Part shown: piece by piece, positions 12,901 to 21,680 of the stretch | Layout of the letters: every line of letters starts with the position of its first letter | Position numbering within the stretch: position 1 is the stretch's first letter | Source: Sphaeroforma arctica JP610 | Lineage: Eukaryota > Opisthokonta > Ichthyosporea > Ichthyophonida | Direction: 5' to 3' | DNA: 25,329 bases | NCBI RefSeq assembly: GCF_001186125.1 | Contig: NW_014040155.1 | Coordinates: 52,115-77,443 of the forward strand | Notes under the pieces: model-generated | Databases searched by the model: none | Told to the model about the DNA's origin: nothing | What the model saw: the letters and a program-made list of their open reading frames with translations, nothing else | Program-made: the position numbers and the translations under genes

Positions 12901-15693
12901 CCACTCTTTGTTTTTTTCAAACCATGCTTGGTAGGCGGGATCTTTGAAGAACTCCTCCTTGACTTCATCGAAGAGCAGCTTATAGAAACGAGACTTCAGC
13001 TTCATTACAGCCTCATAGTCAACCTCAGGCAGTGCGTTCAGCTCCTTCGCTTTCTCATTGATGGCCTTCTGTGTTGTTTCACTATGGAGGGCAAATGGGT
13101 AGGAAGCTAATTTTAGCACATTTACCAAAAAAATGGATACATTACATCCATAAAAAGCGACTTAAATGTTCGAATTCGAGAATAGAACAAAAGTTCTCGT
13201 GCACGCACACACCTACGCAGGGTGCCCATCTTCTTCATGTTAAGATACATGGGATGCAGGGCATACACAGATATGGCTGCGTAAGGGTAAGAATCAGTCC
13301 ACTTCTGCTTGGCGACAGTGTCGTTGATCGGTAAGATCTGAATAAGCGCACAGCCCACCTTATCCGACCAATCCACGAGCTTCTTAATATCGTTGAATTC
13401 ACCGACTCCGGCGCTCTCTTTTGTTCGCAGTGCAAACACGGGCATGGCTACGCCACAGCCACGCCAGTTGGCCTTGAAACGGAAGAACTCGTCGGATTTG
13501 ACCCATAGATCACCTTTGCCGAATGATTTAGACACCAACAGAGACCGGTTGTCTCCCTCCTCCCAGCATCGCACCTTGCCGTCTTTTCCCTTGATGATGA
13601 ACTTGTACGAGATCTGTGGTTGATAAGTTGGATGTGGCATTGGCGAAATAGAATACCACACGGTTTATTCTCGATCGCATGTAGAAAACACTGCGAAACT
13701 CGCACAGTTTCATGCCAAAACAGGCCGCACTATGATGCGCATCCAAGTATCAATACCTATAGATTATGCATTGCGGATACCCCCAGAGCACAATCGAGTC
13801 ACATCTTAAATAACCAGACACCATAGGACCACAAACACCAACGAATAGAGGTCATCTGTAAGTAAAGACTAGTAAAGTGAAGCATAAGTCGACTGATTGG
13901 ACAATTGGCATACACCATACAACACGCACATACATATAACTATATTGCTCTGTTCATAGAAAGTTCACCAACATCACATGAGTACTAAATAATAACAATC
14001 ATAATTTAGCAGAAAGCCACTATATAAAAACCATACGCCTTGAATCCTGGAAAGCAAAAGGATACACCATGCATATCAAAAACATTTAACTACTGAAAGG
14101 AGCTAGAACTACAAGAATAACAACCATCACCGATGGATAACTGACTGGTATGTAACAGCTTGCCTCCTATGAGAAAGTTATGTATAGCACCATCGAAAAC
14201 ATTCCAAAAGAAAAATACAAAGTCTGTATGTAGTTTACCTCTTGCCCCGCATCCGTATTGAATTCGCCAGTCCAGACGGGATGGTCTACGTTTGAGAGCA
14301 CCAGCGCTTTAGCCTCGTCCCAATCTCCAAGGGCCGCGCACGAACCAGTGACGGCTACTGAATCGCCGGTCTCGACCTATTGCGACAAAAGGGTAATTTC
14401 ATGTTCATTATATATATCAAATATTATTCAAAAATAGTAATGTCACATAAGCATGTTATTGTAACTGTTTTCAAATATGGTTAAGCAGCATCAATCAGGC
14501 AGCATGCCAATAAAGCATTTATAGTAGTCAAAAGTTCATCGGACAATAATAAGAAGATTCGAACATACCTGAGGGCAACGCATCACAATGCGAACGACGG
14601 GTCCAGATTCATATTTACCTGTTGCCGGAGCAATACGGTCTACGGCGAATTGAAGATGCAAGGTTATTTTAGCAAAACTCGGAATTATGCTAACAATCCA
14701 CATCAATACTTTTAACATAGATCTATTGAATGCTAGAAAAAGTCGCGACCAATTCAAATGACGCGCGCAATCAATCTTACTAGCGGATAGCTTGTTCAAA
14801 GCATAAAATATCAGCGCAAACTGACAAAGCAATTAGTATCGACTGTATTCACCGAAATACTGACGTACCTTCGGCAGGACGCAATGCTCCATCCACAAAG
14901 AATGAACTGTACAGTACATTTGTGTCGACCTCATGGGGGCGCCAGCTGCAATATACGTGGTAAAAAAAAGGTAGGCATGAGTTAGAGTACGATACCACCT
15001 TGATAAGAGATAAGTGGGTACAATATCGAAACTCTGGCAGTAAAGAAACGAGCAGGGCAATGCTAGAAAAATGGAAATAAATGCAAAGGCGAGAGCTAGA
15101 TGGCCTCGACTGTGAACTAGAGTACGATACCATCTTGATAAGAGATATGTGGGTACAATATCAAAACTCTGGCAGTAAAGAAATGAGCGGGGCAATGCTA
15201 GGGAAATGTTAATATATGCAGCGGCGAGATCTAGATGGCCTCGACACACTTGCCTTTGATTCCAAGTGAATGATTGCCGAGCGCACACAAATAATCATAT
15301 ATAAAAAAACAACCCAAACTTCTACTAGAGGTAACATTTATTAGCAACGAGAATTTACATTGGCGAAAAAAGCGCAGTGGTCTCGTGCAAACAAACTCAA
15401 TCAAACTCATACCTCTCTTGGAGCACAGCTCTAGCTAATCCATCTGCTAATGCACATTTGCGGTTGTCCCCAAACTCGCACGTGAGAGCCGTACCGAAAT
15501 CGTATGCGATTGCGTACTTGTACTCAAAATCGCCAGAGATCGTTGCTGCACCTAACCAGTGTCCACCGTCACGATAGTCCAGGCGTAACGCTTTGTTCAC
15601 TTCCCACTCGCCTAATTCGGGGATAGACCCAGTCACGACGATAGACTCGCCGGGCTGGGTATTATATTGTATTGAGAATGTCACTTCCGTCAT
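9930..15693 (-). CDS. DPE2: DPE2-type 4-alpha-glucanotransferase (GH77) with two CBM20 domains, 12 exons
   Basis: Exons on the minus strand: 15413-15693, 14869-14945, 14569-14618, 14239-14376, 13213-13613, 12856-13081, 12432-12566, 12130-12271, 11697-11860, 10886-11537, 10302-10591, 9930-10091. All introns are GT-AG, phases agree at every junction, and the sum is 2718 nt (905 residues plus stop), close to plant DPE2 (about 950). The start is the first ATG in the open exon. Two CBM20-like starch-binding domains come first (about 1-115, with W30, W46 and W95; about 120-225, with W155, W171 and W199). The GH77 domain follows from about 237. Expected catalytic residues are present: nucleophile D528 in AYRIDH, acid/base E727 in AEDLG, and stabiliser D779 in SGHDMSS. 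The gap of about 200 residues between D528 and E727, against about 47 in simple GH77 enzymes, is the DPE2-type insertion. The C-terminus has the HYWRYR motif. Known DPE2 moves a glucosyl unit from maltose to a branched glucan in the cytosol and releases glucose. No targeting peptide is visible, in keeping with a cytosolic enzyme. It is divergent to the sugar transporter at 18058. Confidence 0.92.
14983..15245. repeat. Tandem duplication (2 x 128 bp) inside intron 1 of the DPE2-like gene
   Basis: Copy 1 (14983-15110) and copy 2 (15118-15245) are equal in length with no gaps and are about 89% identical. Seven bp lie between them. Both begin TAGAGTACGATACCA and end GATGGCCTCGAC. The repeat lies wholly within intron 1 (14946-15412), so it does not alter the protein. 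Open frames across it, such as the minus-strand one at 14833-15288, are repeats of the same translated intron and not exons. Confidence 0.9.
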
Positions 15694-16603
15694 GTTGCGA
15701 GTCAACTAACTGGGGTCTTGTTCTCGCTGGTTGTTTATTCTTAAATGAGAAGATCGATTCACTACTAGATCTGCCTCAAATATCTCTCGGTCTCTAAGAG
15801 CTCCATAGCCTCTTTCAAAATGGTAAATAAGTTGCTATTTACGGATTTATTCCTACTTCCACGTAAATCCACGAAAACCCTATATATTTCCGATTTCGGT
15901 ATATTTGTTTCAGTTTAAAAAAAAACATCAACAAAAATAGTACACACTGTATCAGTATGTATTGTCAATATGCAAGAGACCTTTTTATATATATATAAAA
16001 AGATTTGTTTCACGTCTCTTGGTTTTATGACTTTATGAAATTAAAATGCATATAAATTTGGTTTGTAAAAAACAACAACAAACAAGTTTTAAAAATAAAA
16101 TAAATAGCATTAATTCTTGGGCCCCGTCCACCGTCCAATATTTAAAACAAATAAATACAATAAAGGCGGTATGTAAGAAGGCTATGCCCGGCATTGCCCG
16201 CTAAATATGCCTAGTAAAACTGTAAACATAGATAGCGTTATAAAGGGGAAAGAAAAGTACATATTGAATAAAAATATGCATGCTTCTCCATCGCCTTCTG
16301 AGAATTAGACAGCTTCTCTAAAAAAAAGACGTCTTCAGTCTTCACTCTTCAGTTCTTACTTGTCACCTCTTTTAGTTTTTATCACGGCCCTCTGGATTTG
16401 GGTCTCTGCTAAAATTTGGATGTTGTAGAGACACTCTAGTGACTCTATACCGAGAGTAGTAGAGAGAGAGAAACTTTCTTGAATTCCGCTCGAGAGTTGA
16501 GACCCTAAATCATGAGAGGTGTTTTTATTTCACAGGAAAGAGAGAGAAGAGGCAATTCACTCGTAACTAATATGCCATACGGCTATGGGCCTAACCTGTG
16601 ACG

Positions 16604-16854
16604 ATTGTGTCTATACGGCACCCGTGACTATAAAATTATTAAAGCCCGAGCCAGTGTCCAAAACCGCATCCAGTGTGATTTTCAGGTCCAAGGGATTTTG
16701 TCCTGTTCTGTGATTTCATTAACCGCAATTATACTTTTTTTCCAGAGTATAAATTCATAGCCTTCTCAAAAAAACACATAAATTCAAAAAACTATAGGAA
16801 TACAAGGCTTGGGCGTTAATAGTTTTATAGTTACGGGTGCCGTATAGACACAAT
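16604..16854. mobile_element. MITE-like element with 49-bp terminal inverted repeats
   Basis: The left arm (16604-16652) and right arm (16806-16854) are reverse complements over 49 bp with 4 mismatches and no gaps. Each arm begins, read inwards, with ATTGTGTCTATACGGCACCC. The 153-bp centre is AT-rich and has no open frame. Length, high arm identity and lack of coding sequence fit a non-autonomous DNA element (MITE) or a long foldback sequence. No clear target-site duplication flanks it, so the true ends may lie slightly outside the arms or the duplication has eroded. A transcript across it could form a strong hairpin. Confidence 0.75.
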
Positions 16855-17000
16855 AAATTTTTTCTTTTCCGATTAGCCTTTGAGGTTCCCGGCAGGTTCA
16901 AAACTGAGAGAAATATTAGCCACTAACAAGGGTTTTAATCAAGGTGTGGAGAGTGTAGACCGGAGACAGGGGAGAGTGGAGAGTGGAGACTAAAAGGACA

Positions 17001-17049
17001 GTGAGGAGTGAGGAGTGAAGAGTGAGGAGTGAGGAGTGAGGAGTGAGAA
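17001..17049. repeat. Minisatellite of seven 7-bp GTGAGGA-type units
   Basis: Seven consecutive 7-bp units of the form GTGAGGA, two with single changes, form a purine-rich tract. Related GAGAGTGGAGA sequence precedes it from about 16948. The purine/pyrimidine strand asymmetry could favour unusual DNA structure, but no function can be read from sequence. Confidence 0.9.
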
Positions 17050-17703
17050 CTAAGGACTAAAAGTATGGTCACTGTGAGTGTGGTCACTGTGGAGTGTGTA
17101 CTCAGTCCTGGCTTCGTCACTCAGTTCTTTTTTTAATTGTTTTGTGGTGTACTATAAAAAATAATATTGGCCTATGTATTCCTCCAAAAAAGGCTAAAAA
17201 CGGAATAGAACTAGAAAAGAACATCTTCAGCTGAAATTCACTTCCATAATTAGCCAATAAAAGTGCATTATTTGCCTTTTTATACAAATATGGAAATAAT
17301 CTGTTCAACTAATTATTTATTGAAATCTCGCGAACTAGGAGCTAGAGAGTCAGCAGATATCCTGTTTAGCTTTTTTTAGAAAAATATATATTTATAAATA
17401 CTTTGGTACAGTATATAACTACATAGTACATTTGTATGTATTTACATAAATATTTATGTGTACATGCCGTTTATTTGTTTCTTTTTTTAAAACAAAAGTA
17501 CACACAGTGAACACTTTTTTTCAAACTTGGTGACAGAGCACTTTTTAATTGTTTTTATAAACTTTTGCAAATATGAGCCACCAGAAAGGAGAATTTGACG
17601 ACCTATTCCAATTTTTTTAGGCCTATTACACTCTACAAGAGCAGCAGAACAAATGTGACGTACGGATGATATGCATAAATACGCCCTCCGGGTTCCGGCC
17701 TCC

Positions 17704-17747
17704 TGGGCGTCTCATGGGCGTCTGTCTCATGGGCGTCTGGGCGGGTC
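17704..17747 (+). promoter_or_regulatory. Cluster of four TGGGCG boxes upstream of the sugar transporter
   Basis: Four TGGGCG motifs begin near 17704, 17715, 17730 and 17738. The first three continue as TGGGCGTCT and the fourth is TGGGCGGGTCT. Two copies sit in a repeated CTCATGGGCGTCTG unit. The patch is GC-rich in an otherwise AT-rich spacer and lies about 310-355 bp before the transporter ATG. It could be an array of zinc-finger-type (GC-box) activator or repressor sites, or merely a local duplication. Confidence 0.4.
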
Positions 17748-18057
17748 TACATACGGTCTTTCTAGTCTCCTTTTTCTTTAAAAAAAAAGCCCTTATTTAG
17801 TATTTACAACTAAATATGTATTTATTTAGACACGCTTGTTGTAAATTATTTTGCCCTCGTTACATGCCTCTATAGACATATTCACTCTGCTGGGCCGCTG
17901 GGGTGACATATTTTACCAGTTCAGCTGTTCACAGATATCGTAAAATCTCTTACACATTGGTCAAGATTGAACGTTTATAACTTTATATTATAAATTGCAA
18001 TTGCTTGGGAATTTAATGGCCAGTTTACATGATACATAATACAAAGTCCGAAACACA

Positions 18058-19790
18058 ATGGCGGATACCGAGAAAAAGAATTCAATTAGCGAGCTGCAAG
18101 AGTCCAGCTACGCAGTTGATGACGGCGGCGATGAAGCGTTTAACTACCTGAGCAGAGAGGAGGCCGAGGCCAAGGGTATCTTCTGGATTGACCCGCACCC
18201 TCAGACCGGCAACGAGAAACTCAAGGTGTACGGTCAAATCATGTTGCTTGCACTCCCCTGGGTTGGTGTGCAATGTATTTGGGCTGCCGAATTCGGTACC
18301 ACCACACCATATCTAATTGCAATGGGACTAGGAGAAAAGGCTGCTTCCAATATTTGGTTGTCGGGACCTCTCATGGGGTTCTTTGTAGCACCTGTTGTTG
18401 GTTCACTATCTGACAAGACACACTTGAAGCTGGGACGTCGCCGTCCCTGGATGATCATCGGTCTTTGTCTGCTTGCCCTCTTCAGTATGCTTCTCGCAAA
18501 CTCTAAGAGTATGGGGGATGCTGGTTTGACTGTAGCGATGGTGTCGTTCATTTGCTTGGATGGTTGCATTAATGTTATCCAGACCCCACTCCGCGCACTC
18601 ATTGCAGATTTCGCACCGCCCTCGCAGCAATCCGCCGGTCAACTTATGGCCTCCACTTTCCAAGGTGTTGGCGGTTTGGTAGGATACGTGCTTCAGAAGT
18701 ATTTCTATACGGATCCCCTCGAAGTAATGGTGCTGTTCATTCTTGTGTTGGTGGTCAATGTGGTGTTCGTTGGTCTGGCTTGCTTCTTAATTAAGGAGGA
18801 GCACTTCCCCAAACCAGAGGGCGAAAAAGTATCTATTGCCGAGCCTTTCATCCATCTTGCCAAGTCGATCAAACAGCTAACTGGCAAGCTAATCATTGTC
18901 GGTTGCACCGTATTCTTCTGCTGGTGGGGGCTCTTCGGCTGGTGGCCCGTCAGTTCCAGTTGGTACACCACGGTTGTCATGGAAGGTTGTGGTGTTAACC
19001 CAAGGGATACTCCCGCTGGAGAAACTCCCGTATGTTCCCAGGAAGACTACGACAACTACAGTAAGGGACTGGAAGTCAATGCAAATGCTAACATTCTTGC
19101 AAATGTCATGCAAATCATCATGGCTGGTGGTCTATCCATGCTGATGACGAGAGGCGTCATTGTCAAATGCCGTTTCATCTGGAGCGCCCTGCTTGTTGTG
19201 GGTTGCTTCCTTATGGTTGGTATGTGGAAATCTGGCTCAATTATATCTGTTGTTATCTAAAATATAGGATCATACTACTCATTTTTGCCAACACGCAATC
19301 GAAACAAAACTCAGATCTTTGTTGGATTCTCCTGTGGTGTAATACTGCACGCAAGAGGCTACTCTTCTTTGTATCATGATACTACTTTAAGTACAGTTAG
19401 TCTTTTTGGGGCAGAATCGTATTTACTCCAACTGACTCGAACTTCCACTCAAACTTTGCAGCATCATACTGGATCCGTGGTGAGGCATACGCTTACATTG
19501 TAGGTGTTGGAATGGCCATTCCTATCTCAGGTATCAATGCGTTTCCTTTCGCAATCGTTGGTAAGTACAATCAGGAATCCAATGAAGAGTCAGGAGACGA
19601 GGCACAGGTTGGAGCACAATTCGGACTTCTAAATCTGTTCATTGTTGTCCCACAAATCATTGTAACTCTGGTCGTGGGAGAGATGCGTGTAAGTCTAGGT
19701 CTCGAGGCTGTTATGCTGATGAACGGTGTCGCTTTCGGAATTGCTGCTATCATCGCTGTCTTTATTAAGGAAACCACTAGCAAGGTTTGA
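18058..19790 (+). CDS. Sucrose-transporter-like sugar:cation symporter (GPH/SUT, SLC45-like)
   Basis: Two exons, 18058-19219 and 19462-19790, flank a GT-AG intron (19220-19461, donor GTATGT, acceptor TTTGCAG). They join in phase to give 496 residues. The reading frame running on to 19260 is intron read-through. The start ATG has A at -3 and G at +4. About 55 hydrophilic residues precede a multi-spanning membrane region (probably 12 segments). The loop motif LGRRRPW at 125-131 and the following NVIQTPLRALIADF (172-185) match the sucrose-transporter signatures GRRRP and N-x2-Q-x-P-x-RAL. GLLNLFIVVPQIIV in the last exon is another SUT hallmark. These carriers are proton-coupled importers of sucrose, maltose or glucose, in the plasma or vacuolar membrane. 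Substrate cannot be read from sequence. Divergence from a maltose-processing glucanotransferase makes maltose or a glucan-derived sugar a reasonable guess. No defects are seen. Confidence 0.9.
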
Positions 19791-19812
19791 AATAGTGGAG
19801 GCAAATCCTCCT

Positions 19813-19818
19813 ATTAAA
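19813..19818 (+). terminator. Candidate polyadenylation signal (ATTAAA) of the transporter gene
   Basis: The second most common polyadenylation hexamer lies 23 bp past the transporter stop codon on the same strand. The very short 3' UTR this implies is possible in compact protist genes. Other A/T-rich candidates follow within 40 bp, so the assignment is loose. Confidence 0.3.
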
Positions 19819-20025
19819 GTAATATGGTAATATAATTATATATGTTGTTGAGATTTAGGTGTAAGAGTACACTCTAGCCTATAGGAGGCCATACGACTCT
19901 TCATTTCAGGAGAGTTGAGCGTTGGTTCAAATGCTAGCTCGGCATAGTTGCTTCGATTCGTTAGTTGTTTCTGGGTGTGTATTCCTTATTCTGCTTAGTC
20001 TAGTATCGATTATAACAGTTGTATG

Positions 20026-20271
20026 TCAAGGCATATATAATTTGATAAGAAGAGGTATGTCAATGCATGTCATGATGGACAAGGTCATGTTAGACTCCAT
20101 ATTCGTGTTGCGGTCCTGTGAGATTGACTCAATTTTGATCGCATTGCGATGCCCCTCGACGAGGTGTGTTAGCCGACCGGCAATTTCAGCAAAGTCTGGC
20201 ACCTCGCGTTTTATAAGACGCAAGATTTCCTGGACGAAATCGCACTTAAGTGCAGACACCGGTGTCTGCAC
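20026..20271 (-). pseudogene. Unknown coding fragment, partly copied in inverted orientation nearby
   Basis: An 81-residue minus-strand frame reads like real protein: mixed charged and hydrophobic, helix-prone (for example FVQEILRLIKREVPDFAEIA, then LVEGHRNAIKIESIS). Its first codons lie in a 30-bp palindrome. About 31 residues (from VEGHR) are also encoded by the inverted copy at 20280-20371 on the plus strand, with 5 or so replacements and several silent changes. This points to an originally coding sequence present in more than one copy. I do not recognise the family. It may be a piece of a multicopy host gene or of a mobile element. The 3' end drifts into sequence without protein character, so it is probably incomplete. 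Confidence 0.4.
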
Positions 20272-20371
20272 TTAACTAATCGTTGAGGGACATCGCAAGA
20301 CCATCAAAATTGAGTCAATCTCGCAGGACCACGACACGATTATGGAGTCTAACATGACATTGTCCATCATG
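20071..20371. repeat. Inverted repeat, ~91-bp arms, about 88% identical
   Basis: Left arm about 20071-20161 and right arm about 20280-20371 are reverse complements with roughly 11 differences. The spacer is asymmetric: about 84 bp lie between the left arm and the central palindrome (20246-20275), but only a few bp between the palindrome and the right arm. This fits a once longer inverted duplication whose right half lost about 78 bp. CTAA is present at both edges of the missing piece, suggesting a microhomology deletion. Confidence 0.85.
20246..20275. repeat. Perfect 30-bp palindrome at the centre of the inverted repeat
   Basis: The 15 bases TTAAGTGCAGACACC are followed directly by their exact reverse complement with no spacer. 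It marks the axis of the inverted duplication around it. Zero-spacer palindromes of this kind can extrude as cruciforms and usually shorten over time, so it is either young or kept. Confidence 0.95.
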
Positions 20372-20398
20372 TATATATGTATACATATATATATGTAT

Positions 20399-20430
<32 letters not shown>
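20370..20430. repeat. TA-rich microsatellite
   Basis: An imperfect (TA)n tract with GTATACAT variants directly abuts the right arm of the inverted repeat. It is a simple sequence repeat with no coding meaning. Confidence 0.9.
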
Positions 20431-20548
20431 CACAATTTTGACGATATCGTACAACTACATCTAGATCCAGGTGCCTTTCGAATCGGTTGTAAGTTCATCT
20501 ATGCTCCAGCATACATGTATTCAGAATGTATCAGGTGCTTTGAGAATT

Positions 20549-20870
20549 CTATTCAGATACATTATCATACATGTAATTCATACTGCATAAGTCTATATTA
20601 ACAAAATGTCCCACCTTCTTCGAAAGCAAGTGTGAGGTCTCATGCGTTTTTATAGAGCTTTCAATGCGTTTACTAGCGCTCTCCAATCTAAAAGAAGCAA
20701 TCAATGCCAATTTCAAATAAATTTGGTTGACAAGATTCAATTGTCTGACTACGCATCTGTCACTGCGAGTAGTTGCGCGTGTACGCACTCCCAGCACCAC
20801 TCTTTAAGCGATTCCTTCATCTTCCATATACGTCTCATATCAAACCCGGCCAGGGACAAAGTAAGGCTTA
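20549..20870 (-). pseudogene. Unknown minus-strand coding-like fragments
   Basis: The minus strand holds an open frame (20549-20800) with a helix-rich stretch (LASFRLESASKRIESSIK). Just upstream, in another frame up to about 20870, lies a second protein-like piece (AGFDMRRIWKMKESLKEW). Composition is protein-like, unlike the repeats around it. Both have the same strand as the fragment at 20026-20271, so they may be parts of one decayed or intron-split gene. I found no convincing splice pair to join them and recognise no family. Confidence 0.3.
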
Positions 20871-20880
20871 GTGGCACAAC

Positions 20881-20951
20881 AGATATATATATACATACAC
20901 ACACACACACACACACATACGCACGCACGCACACACACACACGTAAATATT

Positions 20952-20988
<37 letters not shown>

Positions 20989-21118
20989 ACACACACACAC
21001 ATATATATATACATACACACACACACATACACACACATATATATATATATACATACATACATACACATACATACGCACGCACGCGCACACACACACATAC
21101 TTACATACATGCATACAT

Positions 21119-21149
<31 letters not shown>

Positions 21150-21150
21150 A
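20881..21150. repeat. CA/TA/ACAT compound microsatellite
   Basis: About 270 bp of mixed (CA)n, (ACAT)n, (CG-CA) and (TA)n runs. The long open frames on both strands here (Thr/His-rich on plus, Cys/Val/Tyr-rich on minus) are repeat artefacts and not genes. Confidence 0.97.
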
Positions 21151-21450
21151 CCACATACGCAAGTAATAGCATGTATGCTTGTGATATACATTTATATCTG
21201 TATATGTACATATATGCATATAAAATGAAGAGTCAGTGATGTGCTGGTATGGTGCTTGCCAGTAAATTATTAGTATGACGTAGACATCGCAATACAAACT
21301 TTGCAGTACGATTGTTACGCTATAGAACTTGTAATGTACAAATATGAAGATGTAGATTTACAACTGTGTACGTGATAGACACACACCTGTTTGAATATAT
21401 ATAATCATTTATGCAAGTATTGGCATGGTTGCTTGTCAATAAAACTTTTT

Positions 21451-21680
21451 GTATACTTACATACATACATACATACATACATAAATACATACATACATGA
21501 TACATACATACATGCATGCATGCACACACACATACATAAAAACACACACATACACCCGTATACATACATATAAATGAACAAGTAAACTATATATGTGCAC
21601 TCAATCGAACAAACAAACAAACAAACAAAAACACCCACCCACACCCACACACAGCACACACACCCGTATATATATATCTA
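21451..21680. repeat. CATA microsatellite followed by AACA and CACACCC repeats
   Basis: A (CATA)n tract with CATG variants runs from about 21457 to 21580. An (AAAC)n run follows near 21608-21630, then CACCCA/CACA-rich sequence and a short TATA run to about 21680. These are simple repeats and open frames across them carry no meaning. Confidence 0.95.

Larger units (their letters stand above)
15694..18057. promoter_or_regulatory. Shared divergent upstream region of the glucanotransferase and sugar transporter
   Basis: These 2.36 kb separate the two start codons and must hold both promoters. The sequence is AT-rich, with homopolymer A/T runs and TATA-like stretches (for example TATATATATAAAA near 15988-16000 and TATATTATAAAT near 17983-17995). 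Embedded are a MITE-like inverted-repeat element, a GAGGAGT minisatellite and a cluster of GGGCG boxes, listed separately. No open frame here resembles a gene. Transcription start sites cannot be placed from sequence alone. Confidence 0.55.

Noticed and set aside
14833-15288. 151-residue minus-strand frame with internal repeats.
   Set aside because: It is translated intron 1 with its tandem duplication; only 14869-14945 is exon, in a different frame.
19220-19260. Coding continuation of the transporter frame to a stop at 19260.
   Set aside because: It is intron read-through. A GTATGT donor at 19220 and a TTTGCAG acceptor before 19462 restore the conserved last membrane segments in phase.
20642-21297. 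Long Thr/His-rich (plus) and Cys/Val/Tyr-rich (minus) open frames.
   Set aside because: They translate CA/TA/CATA microsatellites. The composition comes from the repeats and has no start or stop context of its own.
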